The translations under genes were made by a program, and so were the position numbers. From positions 49,419 to 113,418 of the forward strand of contig NZ_PDHO01000017.1 of the NCBI RefSeq assembly GCF_002887815.1: 64,000 nucleotides of DNA, given 5' to 3'. The notes below the pieces were generated by a model, which was not told where the DNA came from, made no database searches, and worked only from the letters and a program-made list of their open reading frames with translations. This stretch comes from Mycobacterium sp. ENV421. GTDB lineage: Bacteria; Actinomycetota; Actinomycetes; Mycobacteriales; Mycobacteriaceae. Within the stretch, counting starts at the first letter, position 1; every line of letters begins with the position of its first letter. Shown here piece after piece: positions 44,108 to 54,472 of this stretch.

Positions 44108-45334
44108 GTGGAATTGCTACGTGGTGCGATACGCACCTACGCATGGGGATCTCGGACAGCCATCGCGGAGTTCACCGGAAGACCTTCGCCCACAGCGCAT
44201 CCCGAAGCCGAGCTGTGGCTGGGTGCTCATCCTGGCGATCCGGCGTGGTTGGAGACCGCCGACGGCGAGACATCGTTGCTCGACGCCGTTCGAGCCGATC
44301 CGGACGGTCAGTTGGGGCCCGCGGTGCGCGGTCGCTACGGCGACGTGCTGCCCCTGCTGGTGAAGGTGCTGGCCGCCGAGGAGCCGCTGTCGCTGCAAGC
44401 TCATCCCAGCGCGGAGCAGGCCGTCGAAGGTTATGTGCGCGAGGACCGTCTGGGCGTCCCGCTCACCTCACCGATCCGCAACTATCGCGACCGCAACCAC
44501 AAGCCCGAACTGTTGGTTGCGCTCAGCGAATTCCACGCCCTCGGCGGCTTCCGGCCGGCCGCGCGTTCGGTCGATTTGATGCGTGCCCTCGCGGTGGCCG
44601 AACTCGATCCGTTCATCGGATTGCTGAGTGGCCAGCCCGACGCCGACGGTCTGCGTGCCCTGTTCACCACCTGGATCACCGCACCGCAGCCCGATCTGGA
44701 CGTGCTGATCCCCGCCGTCCTGGACGGTGCGGTGGATTATATGCGTTCCGGTGCAACGGAATTCGACGATGAGGCCAAGACGCTGCTGGAGCTCGGTGAG
44801 CGCTATCCCGGGGATGCCGGTGTGCTGGCGGCCATGCTGCTCAACCGGATCACGCTGGCTCCCGGTGAGGCCATCTTCATGCCGGCGGGCAACCTGCACA
44901 GTTACATCCACGGCGTGGGGATGGAGGTGATGGCCAACTCCGACAACGTGCTTCGCGGTGGCCTGACGCCCAAGCACGTCGACGTGCCCGAGCTCTTGCG
45001 GGTGCTGGACTTCAGGCCCGCCGATGAGACGATGCTGCGGGCGCCCACCCACCGCGAGGGCATCGAGCTGGTCTACGAGACGCCCGCGCAGGAGTTCGCC
45101 GCCTGCATCCTCATGCTCGACGGCGAGAATCTCGGCCACGAGATCGACGCCCCGTCCCGCCATGACGGTCCCCAGATCTTGGTCTGCACCGAAGGTTCGG
45201 TGCTCGTACGCGCGAAATCGGATGTGGTGGAGCTTGATCGCGGGGCCGCAGCCTGGGTGGCCGCCGACGACGGTCCGATCCGCCTGGAGGCGACGTCGCC
45301 GTCCCGGTTGTTCCGGGCTACGGTTGGCCCGTGA
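44108..45334 (+). CDS. manA: Mannose-6-phosphate isomerase
   Basis: From GTG 44108 the protein has 408 residues. LSLQAHPSAEQA and NHKPELLVALSEFHAL contain the zinc ligands of type I phosphomannose isomerase; AIFMPAGNLHSYIHG carries the further histidine ligand. It links fructose-6-phosphate to mannose-6-phosphate at the start of GDP-mannose synthesis. It follows tobH by 7 bases. Confidence 0.94.
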   Translation: MELLRGAIRTYAWGSRTAIAEFTGRPSPTAHPEAELWLGAHPGDPAWLETADGETSLLDAVRADPDGQLGPAVRGRYGDVLPLLVKVLAAEEPLSLQAHPSAEQAVEGYVREDRLGVPLTSPIRNYRDRNHKPELLVALSEFHALGGFRPAARSVDLMRALAVAELDPFIGLLSGQPDADGLRALFTTWITAPQPDLDVLIPAVLDGAVDYMRSGATEFDDEAKTLLELGERYPGDAGVLAAMLLNRITLAPGEAIFMPAGNLHSYIHGVGMEVMANSDNVLRGGLTPKHVDVPELLRVLDFRPADETMLRAPTHREGIELVYETPAQEFAACILMLDGENLGHEIDAPSRHDGPQILVCTEGSVLVRAKSDVVELDRGAAAWVAADDGPIRLEATSPSRLFRATVGP

Positions 45335-45360
45335 GTAACTGAGCCTGGGGAGGACACCGC

Positions 45361-46281
45361 ATGTCGACCGAGGGCAGCACCAAGGCGATCCTCGCGGCGC
45401 TGACCGCCAACGCGGGCATCGCGGTCGCGAAATTCGTCGGATTCCTGATCACCGGAAGTTCCTCGATGCTCGCCGAGTCGGTGCACTCGGTGGCCGACAC
45501 GTCGAATCAGGGGCTGCTGCTGTTCGGTCAGCGCCAGGCCCGCAAACAGGCGGACAGCCTGCATCAGTTCGGGTACGGCCGCAGTCGCTACTTCTATTCA
45601 TTCGTCGTGGCGCTGGTGCTGTTCAGCCTGGGCTCGATCTTCGCCCTGTACGAGGGCTACCACAAGATCGGCCACCCCGAACCGCTGACCTCGCCGATCG
45701 TGGCGGTGGTGATTCTGGCGGTGGCAATTGCCCTGGAGTCCTACAGCTTTCGTACCGCGATGGTGGAGTCACGTCCGTTGAAGGGCACCAGCTCGTGGTG
45801 GCAGTTCATCCGTCGTTCCCGCAATCCCGAGCTGCCCGTGGTCCTGCTGGAGGACACCGGAGCCCTGATCGGTCTGGTCTTCGCGCTCGCCGGCGTGGGC
45901 TTGACGATTCTGACCGGCAACCCGGTGTGGGACGGCGTCGGCACCATCTTGATCGGTGCGCTGCTGGGTGTCATCGCCGTGATCCTGATGGTCGAGATGC
46001 ACAGCCTGCTGATCGGCGAGGGCGCCACCCCTGACGAATGCCGGGCGATTCAGTCGGCCCTCGAGCAGACCGCGAAGGTCGACCGGGTCATCCACCTCCG
46101 AACGCAGTACCTGGGTCCCGAGGAGATGCTCGTCGGGGCCAAGATCGCGCTGGCCCCGGATACCGACCTGGCGACGGTGGCCGTCACCATCGACGCGGCG
46201 GAGGCGGCGGTCCGCTCTGCGGTGCCCGCCGCGCGGGTTATCTACCTGGAACCGGATCTGGATCGAGCACTGGCGCGGTAG
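45361..46281 (+). CDS. Cation diffusion facilitator family transporter
   Basis: 306 residues with six hydrophobic helices. AESVHSVADTSNQ (HxxxD, helix 2) and LLEDTGALIG (helix 5) are the CDF metal-binding positions. A cytoplasmic C-terminal domain ends the protein. It probably exports zinc or a similar divalent cation. GGGGAGG precedes ATG 45361. It is an addition between manA and the monooxygenase compared with M. tuberculosis. Its end overlaps the next, convergent gene by 44 bases. Confidence 0.9.
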   Translation: MSTEGSTKAILAALTANAGIAVAKFVGFLITGSSSMLAESVHSVADTSNQGLLLFGQRQARKQADSLHQFGYGRSRYFYSFVVALVLFSLGSIFALYEGYHKIGHPEPLTSPIVAVVILAVAIALESYSFRTAMVESRPLKGTSSWWQFIRRSRNPELPVVLLEDTGALIGLVFALAGVGLTILTGNPVWDGVGTILIGALLGVIAVILMVEMHSLLIGEGATPDECRAIQSALEQTAKVDRVIHLRTQYLGPEEMLVGAKIALAPDTDLATVAVTIDAAEAAVRSAVPAARVIYLEPDLDRALAR

Positions 46282-47629
46282 CTCGTTTCTGCGCCCACCA
46301 CGATGACATGTTGTGCCGGATCGCGCGGCCGATCATCGACGCGGGCGGCACCATGTACAAACTGTCCAGCAGGCTGAACCGACGCAGAAACCATTCCGCC
46401 AGAACGCGGTCGGTCTCGGCGGCGCCGAGGAACTGATCGAACAACGCCCCGACCGGTTGGTACCACCACGGCGCCGAGCCCTCGGTGCCGTGCAGGGTCA
46501 GGTCGCCGATCGCGTTCATCGTCCAGACGGGATACGTGGATTTCGCGGTGGCGCGGGCCAGTTCACGGGTCAGGTCGCCGGTACCGGAGTCCAACAGCCG
46601 GCGCAGATGGGCGGCCTGCAGCGCGGTCATCGTCATGCCCTGGCCGTAGGTCGGGTTGAAACTCACGACGGCGTCACCGATCGGCACGATCCCGCCGGGA
46701 AAACGCTGGAGTTTGTCGTAGCGGCGCCACCGGCTGACCGGATAGCGGTGGAAAGCGATGTCGCCCAAGGGTTCTCCCTGGCGAATCGCGGACGCCAGCG
46801 GTGCAGGCAGCACGTCGTCGGCGACCTGGCGTATCTCGGACAGCGTCTGCGGCGGCGGGACGTGATTGACGGTGAACGTGGTCAAGCCCCAGGTGCCGTC
46901 CTCATAGAAGAGCATGCCCAGCCCGGCCTGCTGACTGCGTGACGCCCCCGCCACCACGACCTTTTCGGTGATCAGGCCGTCGGGGATTCTCAACTGCTGT
47001 GTGGCGTAAGAGATTCCGACATCGATGGTCTGTTCGCGGGGGCGGGCGAACCCCCACTCGTCCAGCCACGACGGCAACCTGGTGCCGCGACCGGAGGCGT
47101 CCACCACGAGGTCGGCGGCCACGAACTCGTCCCCGCCGGCTGCGGACAACTCGACGCCGGTGACTGTTTGGCGCTCCCCGTCGAATCGCGGTGCGTTCAC
47201 GTCGCGCTGCACGATCTCCACGTTCGGCAGGGCGGCGGTGCGCCGGCGGATCTGCCACTCGAGCTGCTTGCGGCTGGGCACGTACGCGGTGAACTCACGC
47301 CGCAGGGTGTGCCCGGTGCCCAGCACATGGCCGGCGGCGCCGAAGTGGATGCAGTCGGGGCGGTTCTCCAGTTTCGCCACCCCGGCGGCGACCATGTCGT
47401 CGAGCAGACCGGGAAACAGCGTTTCGAACTCGTGAGCTCCCCGCGCCATCAGGATGTGTACATGCCGATCCTGGGGCACCGCACCGCGGTGGGCGGGTTG
47501 TGGGGGCAGGGTGTCGCGTTCGTAGACGGTCACCCGCCCGTAGTGGTCGGATAACACCCGGGCAGTGCACAGCCCCGCGATGCTGGCCCCAATGACGATG
47601 GCATGGTGACGCTTCGGGGGTTGGCCCAC
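46238..47629 (-). CDS. FAD-dependent monooxygenase-like oxidoreductase (Rv3254-like)
   Basis: 463 residues. The FAD loop is IVIGASIAGLCTARVL at the N-terminus; DLVVDASGRGTRLPSW and VPIGDAVVSFNPTYGQGMT (GD motif) are aromatic-hydroxylase-type flavin contacts. The substrate is unknown. The position between the manA region and the amino acid permease matches Rv3254. Confidence 0.87.
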   Translation of the reverse strand: MGQPPKRHHAIVIGASIAGLCTARVLSDHYGRVTVYERDTLPPQPAHRGAVPQDRHVHILMARGAHEFETLFPGLLDDMVAAGVAKLENRPDCIHFGAAGHVLGTGHTLRREFTAYVPSRKQLEWQIRRRTAALPNVEIVQRDVNAPRFDGERQTVTGVELSAAGGDEFVAADLVVDASGRGTRLPSWLDEWGFARPREQTIDVGISYATQQLRIPDGLITEKVVVAGASRSQQAGLGMLFYEDGTWGLTTFTVNHVPPPQTLSEIRQVADDVLPAPLASAIRQGEPLGDIAFHRYPVSRWRRYDKLQRFPGGIVPIGDAVVSFNPTYGQGMTMTALQAAHLRRLLDSGTGDLTRELARATAKSTYPVWTMNAIGDLTLHGTEGSAPWWYQPVGALFDQFLGAAETDRVLAEWFLRRFSLLDSLYMVPPASMIGRAIRHNMSSWWAQKRATAPVLDPDPVPGR

Positions 47630-47687
47630 GACCTCTTAGATACCCGCTCAAACTGTGCCTAACCGGGGTATGAGAAGGAACATGCAG

Positions 47688-49169
47688 ATGACCTCTAAGT
47701 GGCGGACCAAGTCGGTGGAGCAGTCCATTCTCGACACCGACGAGCCGGGCACCCGGCTGCGTAAAAATTTGACGTGGTGGGACCTCACGGTCTTCGGGGT
47801 CTCCGTCGTGGTCGGCGCGGGCATCTTCACCGTCACCGCGTCGACCTTCGGCAATATCACCGGCCCCGCCATCTCGGTGTCCTTCGTCATCGCCGCCGTG
47901 ACCTGCGGGTTGGCCGCGCTGTGTTACGCGGAGTTCGCCTCGATGCTCCCGGTGGCGGGCAGCGCCTACACGTTCTCGTACGCGACGTTCGGCGAGTTCG
48001 TCGCCTGGATCATCGGCTGGGACCTGATCTTGGAATTCGCGGTCGGCGCCGCCGTGGTGGCCAAGGGCTGGTCCAGTTATCTGGGCACCGTCTTCGGTTT
48101 CTCCGGTGGGGTCGTGGCCATCGGCCCGCTGAACTTCGACTGGGGTGCTCTGGTCATCGTCGCGATCGTCACCACCTTGCTGGCGTTGGGCACCAAGCTG
48201 TCGGCCAACGTCTCCGCGGTGATCACGGCCATCAAGGTCGCGGTTGTCGCACTCGTCGTCATCGTCGGGGCGTTCTACATCAAGGCCGCCAACTTCTCCC
48301 CGTTCATCCCTGCGACCGAGAGCGGCGCGAATGCGTCCGGGACCGGCATCAACCAGTCCGTATTCTCCCTGTTGACCGGGGCCCAGAGCAGTCATTACGG
48401 CTTCTACGGGGTGCTGGCCGGCGCCTCGATCGTGTTCTTCGCGTTCATCGGTTTCGATGTGGTGGCCACGACGGCCGAGGAGACCAAGAACCCGCAGCGC
48501 GATGTCGCGCGCGGCATCCTCGCTTCGCTGGCGATCGTCACCGTGCTCTACGTGTCGGTCTCGATCGTGCTGTCGGGCATGGTCCGGTTCAGCGACCTGC
48601 GTGACAAGGCCGAGAACGGTCACGCCAACCTCGCCACCGCCTTCTCGCTCAACGGGGTGGACTGGGCGGCCACGGTGATCTCGATCGGTGCGCTGGCCGG
48701 TCTGACCACGGTGGTCATGGTGTTGATCCTGGGGCTGTCGCGGGTGTTGTTCGCGATGGCGCGTGACGGCCTGCTGCCCCGTCAGCTCGCCCAGACGGGC
48801 AACCGCGGCACCCCGGTGCGGATCACCGTGCTGGTCGGTGTGCTCACCGCCGTCGCGGCCACAGTCTTCCCGATCGACAAGCTCGAAGAGATGGTGAACG
48901 TCGGGACGCTGTTCGCATTCATGCTGGTCTCGGCCGGCGTGATCATCCTCCGGCGAACCCGCCCGGACCTGGAGCGCGGGTTTCGCGCGCCGCTGGTCCC
49001 GGTGTTGCCGATCTTGTCGATAGCGGCGTGCGGCTGGCTGATGCTCAACCTCACCGGCCTGACCTGGATCCGGTTCTTGGTGTGGATGGTCATCGGGGTG
49101 GGGTTCTACCTGCTCTATGGGCGATCGCATTCGTTGTTGGCCAAGCGGGAGGCCGCCGCCGCGTCCTGA
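47688..49169 (+). CDS. APC-family cationic amino acid permease (Rv3253c-like)
   Basis: From ATG 47688 (AGAAGGA eight bases upstream; GTG 47655 and two ATGs are alternatives) the product is 493 residues with about 12 helices. WWDLTVFGVSVVVGAGIFT is the APC helix 1 signature, and YTFSYATFGEFVAWIIGWDL the helix 3 region. It fits the CAT/YfnA-type importers. The expected substrate is arginine, lysine or another amino acid, not determined. Confidence 0.9.
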   Translation: MTSKWRTKSVEQSILDTDEPGTRLRKNLTWWDLTVFGVSVVVGAGIFTVTASTFGNITGPAISVSFVIAAVTCGLAALCYAEFASMLPVAGSAYTFSYATFGEFVAWIIGWDLILEFAVGAAVVAKGWSSYLGTVFGFSGGVVAIGPLNFDWGALVIVAIVTTLLALGTKLSANVSAVITAIKVAVVALVVIVGAFYIKAANFSPFIPATESGANASGTGINQSVFSLLTGAQSSHYGFYGVLAGASIVFFAFIGFDVVATTAEETKNPQRDVARGILASLAIVTVLYVSVSIVLSGMVRFSDLRDKAENGHANLATAFSLNGVDWAATVISIGALAGLTTVVMVLILGLSRVLFAMARDGLLPRQLAQTGNRGTPVRITVLVGVLTAVAATVFPIDKLEEMVNVGTLFAFMLVSAGVIILRRTRPDLERGFRAPLVPVLPILSIAACGWLMLNLTGLTWIRFLVWMVIGVGFYLLYGRSHSLLAKREAAAAS

Positions 49170-49187
49170 GTTTTACAAACAACCATC

Positions 49188-49223
49188 ATTTGTCTAGACA
49201 CCCGACAAATCTGCCTCTATAGT
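49188..49223 (+). promoter_or_regulatory. alkB promoter with overlapping inverted repeat operator
   Basis: TAGACA (49195-49200), 17 bases, TATAGT (49218-49223) form a close SigA match. ATTTGTC (49188-49194) and GACAAAT (49204-49210) form a perfect 7-bp inverted repeat with a 9-base spacer that covers the -35. The TetR gene at the end of the operon is the obvious candidate to bind it. Confidence 0.7.
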
Positions 49224-49242
49224 CAAGTCATCGCAACTTGAC
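49222..49242. promoter_or_regulatory. Second inverted repeat at the alkB transcription start
   Basis: GTCAAGT (49222-49228) and ACTTGAC (49236-49242) are a perfect 7-bp inverted repeat with 7-base spacer. It begins in the -10 and spans the expected start of transcription, ending just before the GGGAGG ribosome site. Confidence 0.55.
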
Positions 49243-49258
49243 GTGGGAGGTAACTGTC

Positions 49259-50494
49259 GTGACGTCTCAACTGGACTCCGCCGCCGTTCCGGCGGCCGCG
49301 CCGTGGCGGGATAAGAAGCGCTATCTGTGGCTGATGGGCCTCATTGCGCCGACCGCACTGTTCGTGGTGCTGCCGGTCATCTGGGGTCTGAACCAGCTCG
49401 GCTGGACCGCGGCATCCCAGGTGTTCTTCTGGGTCGGCCCGTTCCTGATCTACGCGCTGCTGCCGGCGCTGGACCTGAGGTTCGGCCGCGACGGCCAGAA
49501 CCCGCCCGACGAATTGATGGAGTACCTGGAGAACGACAAGTACTACCGGTACTGCACGTACGCGTTCATCCCGTTCCAGTTCCTCAGTCTGATCTTCGGC
49601 GCCTACATGTTCACCGCGTCGAACCTCAGCTGGCTGGGCTACGAGGGCTCGCTGAGCTGGTTCGCCAAGATCGGTCTGGCGCTGTCGGTGGGCGTGCTGG
49701 GCGGAACGGGCATCAACACCGCGCACGAACTCGGCCACAAGAAGGATTCGCTGGAGCGCTGGCTGTCCAAGATCACGCTGGCCCAGACCTGCTACGGCCA
49801 CTTCTACATCGAGCACAACCGCGGCCATCACGTCCGCGTCGCCACCCCGGAGGATCCGGCATCGGCGCGCTTCGGCGAAACGTTCTGGGAGTTCCTGCCG
49901 CGCAGCGTGTTTGGTAGTGCCCGTTCAGCGCTCACACTCGAGGCGGCCCGGATTCGCCGACTCGGCAAGAGCCCGTGGGATCCGCGTACCTGGCTGGGCA
50001 ACGACGTTCTCAACGCCTGGCTGATGTCGGTGGTGCTGTTCGGTGCGCTGATCGCGGTGTTCGGTCCCGCCCTGATCCCGTTCCTGATCATCCAGGCGGT
50101 GTTCGGATTCTCGATGCTGGAGTCGGTGAACTACCTGGAGCACTATGGGCTGCTGCGCCAGAAGAACGACAACGGCCGCTACGAGCGGTGCTCGCCGCAA
50201 CACAGCTGGAACTCCGATCATCTGGTGACCAACCTGTTCCTGTATCACCTGCAACGGCACAGTGATCACCACGCCAATCCGACCCGCCGTTATCAGACGC
50301 TGCGCAGCATGTCCGAGGCGCCCGAATTGCCAAGCGGCTATGCGACTTTGATCGGCGTGACGTACTTCCCGTGGGTGTGGCGCCGGATGATGGACCACCG
50401 GGTGATCGAGCACTACGACGGTGACATCACCAAGGTCAACATCGATCCGCGCCGACGGGCCAAGATCCTGGCCCGGTACGGAGTGCCGGCATGA
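49259..50494 (+). CDS. alkB: Alkane 1-monooxygenase
   Basis: 411 residues from GTG 49259, which has GGGAGG about 8 bases upstream. It has six hydrophobic helices and the three histidine boxes of the diiron site: HELGHKKD, HNRGHHVR and QRHSDHHAN, with NYLEHYG between. It hydroxylates terminal carbons of n-alkanes with O2 and electrons from rubredoxin. It starts a four-gene operon with overlapping stops and starts. Confidence 0.97.
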   Translation: MTSQLDSAAVPAAAPWRDKKRYLWLMGLIAPTALFVVLPVIWGLNQLGWTAASQVFFWVGPFLIYALLPALDLRFGRDGQNPPDELMEYLENDKYYRYCTYAFIPFQFLSLIFGAYMFTASNLSWLGYEGSLSWFAKIGLALSVGVLGGTGINTAHELGHKKDSLERWLSKITLAQTCYGHFYIEHNRGHHVRVATPEDPASARFGETFWEFLPRSVFGSARSALTLEAARIRRLGKSPWDPRTWLGNDVLNAWLMSVVLFGALIAVFGPALIPFLIIQAVFGFSMLESVNYLEHYGLLRQKNDNGRYERCSPQHSWNSDHLVTNLFLYHLQRHSDHHANPTRRYQTLRSMSEAPELPSGYATLIGVTYFPWVWRRMMDHRVIEHYDGDITKVNIDPRRRAKILARYGVPA

Positions 50495-50664
50495 GCGCCT
50501 ACCAGTGCCCGATTTGCGACTACGTGTACGACGAAGCGAAAGGTGCTGCGCGGGAGGGCTTCCCGCCCGGCACTGCCTGGGCCGCGGTGCCCGACGACTG
50601 GTGCTGCCCCGACTGTGGGGTGCGAGAAAAAGTTGACTTCGAAGAGATGGGTGTCAAGCAATGA
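50491..50664 (+). CDS. rubA: Rubredoxin
   Basis: 57 residues with CPICDYVYDEAKG and CCPDCGV, the two CxxC knuckles of the Fe(Cys)4 site. It would pass electrons to AlkB. The ATG overlaps the alkB stop and its stop overlaps rubB. Confidence 0.95.
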   Translation: MSAYQCPICDYVYDEAKGAAREGFPPGTAWAAVPDDWCCPDCGVREKVDFEEMGVKQ

Positions 50665-50849
50665 GCGAGCAGGACTACAAGCTGTTCATCTGCGTGCAGT
50701 GCGGATTCGAGTACGACGAAGCCAAAGGCTGGCCTGAGGACGGCATCGCCCCGGGCACCCGCTGGGACGACATCCCGGAGGACTGGAGCTGCCCGGACTG
50801 CGGCGCGGCGAAGTCGGACTTCGAGATGGTGGAAGTCGCCAGGCCGTGA
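50661..50849 (+). CDS. rubB: Rubredoxin
   Basis: 62 residues with CVQCGFEYDEAKGWPEDG and CPDCGAAKSDFEMVE, a standard rubredoxin. AlkG2-type rubredoxins with this sequence can transfer electrons to AlkB, whereas the first copy may differ in function. Overlaps the following tetR by four bases (GTGA). Confidence 0.96.
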   Translation: MSEQDYKLFICVQCGFEYDEAKGWPEDGIAPGTRWDDIPEDWSCPDCGAAKSDFEMVEVARP

Positions 50850-51478
50850 CCACTACTCTCGCGCATGTGAAGAGTCCTCGGGTGCCCTATCCCGAGGCCT
50901 CTCGCGCGCTGCTGCGGGACTCGGTCCTCGACGCGATGCGGGAGGAATTGCTGACCAAGGACTGGTCCGCGATCACCCTGTCCGACGTGGCGCGCACCGC
51001 CGGGGTCAGCCGTCAGACCATCTACAACGAATTCGGCTCGCGGCAGGGTCTGGCCCAGGGCTATGCGATTCGGCTGGCCGACCGCCTGGTGGATGCGATC
51101 GGGACCGCGATCAGCTCCAACGTGGGCGACGTGCTGGCCGCCTTCACCGAGGGCTTCCGGGTGTTCTTCACCGAGTCGGCGGCCGACCCGCTGGTGATCT
51201 CGTTGCTGACCGGTGTTGCCAAACCCGACCTGCTGCAGATGATCACCACCGACAGCGCGCCGATCATCACCCGCGCGTCGGCCAAGCTCACCGAGGCCTT
51301 CATGAACAGCTGGGTCAGTGCCAGTGAGGCCGACTCGGGGGTGCTGGCCCGCGCGATCGTGCGGCTGGCGATGAGCTACGTGTCGATGCCGCCCGAGGCC
51401 GACCATGATGTGGCCTTAGACCTGGCCCGATTGATGACGCCGTTCGCCGAACGCTACGGTGTAGTCGATATTCCTTAG
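50846..51478 (+). CDS. TetR-family regulator of the alkane operon
   Basis: 210 residues from GTG 50846. The N-terminal helix-turn-helix is ITLSDVARTAGVSRQTIYNE; the rest is an all-helical ligand domain. It is translationally coupled to rubB, as in other actinobacterial alkB operons (Rv3249c, AlkX). It likely represses its own operon through the inverted repeats at 49188-49242, released by alkanes or fatty acids. Confidence 0.92.
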   Translation: MTTTLAHVKSPRVPYPEASRALLRDSVLDAMREELLTKDWSAITLSDVARTAGVSRQTIYNEFGSRQGLAQGYAIRLADRLVDAIGTAISSNVGDVLAAFTEGFRVFFTESAADPLVISLLTGVAKPDLLQMITTDSAPIITRASAKLTEAFMNSWVSASEADSGVLARAIVRLAMSYVSMPPEADHDVALDLARLMTPFAERYGVVDIP

Positions 51479-51533
51479 CTGTCAGAGCGCTCCAAGCGCC
51501 TGTCCCGCGAGCCCGCAGGCTGAGGGTGTCGCC

Positions 51534-51552
51534 AGCGCGCGTATCGCGCGCT
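51534..51552 (+). terminator. Hairpin between tetR and sahH
   Basis: AGCGCGCG-TAT-CGCGCGCT forms an 8-bp perfect GC stem with a 3-base loop, 56 bases past the tetR stop. No T-run follows. It may terminate the alk operon, or regulate the sahH leader (the sahH ribosome site is about 20 bases downstream). Confidence 0.5.
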
Positions 51553-51584
51553 CACCGGCAATGACGAACGAAAAGGGGCTCTAC

Positions 51585-53045
<1,461 letters not shown>

Positions 53046-53061
53046 GCGTTAGGCTCCCGCC

Positions 53062-53691
53062 GTGCTGATCGTCATCGAGGGACTAGACGGCGCAGGCAAG
53101 CGCACCCTGACCCAGGGTCTGCAGCGCGCGTTCGAAGCGGGCGGAAGGTCGGTCACCACGCTGGCCTTCCCCCGCTACGGCCAGTCGGTTCATGCCGACC
53201 TCGCGAGCGAGGCACTGCACGGACAGCACGGCGACCTGGCCTCATCGGTCTATGCGATGGCGATGCTGTTCGCCCTCGACCGGGCCGGGGCGATCGATCA
53301 GATGGCCGAACTAGGTCGTCGACACGATGTGGTGATCCTGGATCGCTATGTCGCCTCCAACGCGGCGTACAGCGCGGCCCGGCTGCATCAGGACGCCTCC
53401 GGTGCGGCGGTGTCGTGGGTGGGCGAACTCGAGTACGGCCGGTTCGCCCTGCCCAAACCCGACCGGCAGATCCTGCTCGACGCCTCGGTCGAGTTGGCCG
53501 CCCAGCGCGCCAGGCACCGGGCTCAGCAGGAGGCCGACCGGGCCCGCGACGCCTACGAACGCGACGACGGACTGCAGCGCCGGACGGGCGCGGTGTACGC
53601 CGAATTGGGTGCCGCTAACTGGGGCGGGCCCTGGTCGATCGTCGCCCCGGACGTCGATCCGGCGGCGTTGGCGGCCGCGCTGCTGGGTTAG
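53062..53691 (+). CDS. tmk: Thymidylate kinase
   Basis: 209 residues from GTG 53062. The P-loop is EGLDGAGKRTLTQ; DRYVASNAAYSAAR is the DR motif with the substrate-binding serine. It phosphorylates dTMP to dTDP. The gene order sahH-tmk-mtrA is conserved in mycobacteria. Confidence 0.95.
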   Translation: MLIVIEGLDGAGKRTLTQGLQRAFEAGGRSVTTLAFPRYGQSVHADLASEALHGQHGDLASSVYAMAMLFALDRAGAIDQMAELGRRHDVVILDRYVASNAAYSAARLHQDASGAAVSWVGELEYGRFALPKPDRQILLDASVELAAQRARHRAQQEADRARDAYERDDGLQRRTGAVYAELGAANWGGPWSIVAPDVDPAALAAALLG

Positions 53692-53763
53692 AGGACCCCA
53701 CGCAGCGGAAATGTCGCAACTCGCCCGTGTGGTAGCCGGGGTTTGTCGCAATTCGGTGACACC

Positions 53764-54450
53764 ATGGACACCATGAGGCAAAGGATTCTCGTAGTCGACG
53801 ACGACCCATCGCTGGCCGAGATGCTCACCATCGTGTTGCGTGGCGAGGGTTTCGACACCGCGGTCATCGGCGACGGCTCGCAGGCGCTGACGGCCGTGCG
53901 TGAGCTCCGCCCCGATCTGGTGTTGCTGGACCTCATGCTGCCCGGCATGAACGGCATCGATGTGTGCCGGGTGCTGCGCGCGGACTCCGGGGTGCCGATC
54001 GTCATGCTCACCGCCAAGACCGACACGGTGGACGTGGTGCTGGGCCTGGAGTCGGGCGCCGACGACTACGTGATGAAGCCGTTCAAGCCCAAGGAGTTGG
54101 TGGCGCGCGTCCGTGCCCGGCTGCGGCGCAACGAGGACGAGCCGGCCGAGATGCTGTCGATCGCCGACATCGACATCGACGTGCCTGCGCACAAGGTCAC
54201 TCGCGAGGGTGAGCAGATTTCGCTGACACCGCTGGAGTTCGACCTGCTGGTGGCGCTGGCACGCAAACCACGCCAGGTGTTTACTCGAGATGTGCTGCTC
54301 GAACAGGTGTGGGGATATCGCCACCCCGCGGACACCCGTTTGGTGAACGTGCATGTCCAGCGGTTGCGGGCGAAGGTCGAGAAGGACCCGGAGAACCCGC
54401 AGGTGGTGCTGACCGTTCGAGGAGTGGGTTACAAGGCCGGACCACCGTGA
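53764..54450 (+). CDS. mtrA: Two-component response regulator MtrA
   Basis: 228 residues from ATG 53764, identical in layout to known MtrA. The receiver domain has VDDD, phospho-acceptor D56 in LLDLMLPG, and K in VMKPFKP; the OmpR-type winged helix has TPLEFDLLVALARKP and VWGYRHPADTRLVNVHVQRL. It is an essential regulator of cell division, DnaA and cell-wall hydrolase genes. Confidence 0.97.
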   Translation: MDTMRQRILVVDDDPSLAEMLTIVLRGEGFDTAVIGDGSQALTAVRELRPDLVLLDLMLPGMNGIDVCRVLRADSGVPIVMLTAKTDTVDVVLGLESGADDYVMKPFKPKELVARVRARLRRNEDEPAEMLSIADIDIDVPAHKVTREGEQISLTPLEFDLLVALARKPRQVFTRDVLLEQVWGYRHPADTRLVNVHVQRLRAKVEKDPENPQVVLTVRGVGYKAGPP

Positions 54451-54472
54451 TGCGCACGGAGGAGCGCCGCAG

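Noticed and set aside
47295..49130. Long minus-strand frame opposite the amino acid permease
   Set aside because: Asp/Arg/Gly/His-rich low-complexity translation without a family match; the plus strand encodes a full APC transporter.
51479..51560. Possible SAH riboswitch in the sahH leader
   Set aside because: Hairpins are present, but the conserved SAH riboswitch core could not be matched.
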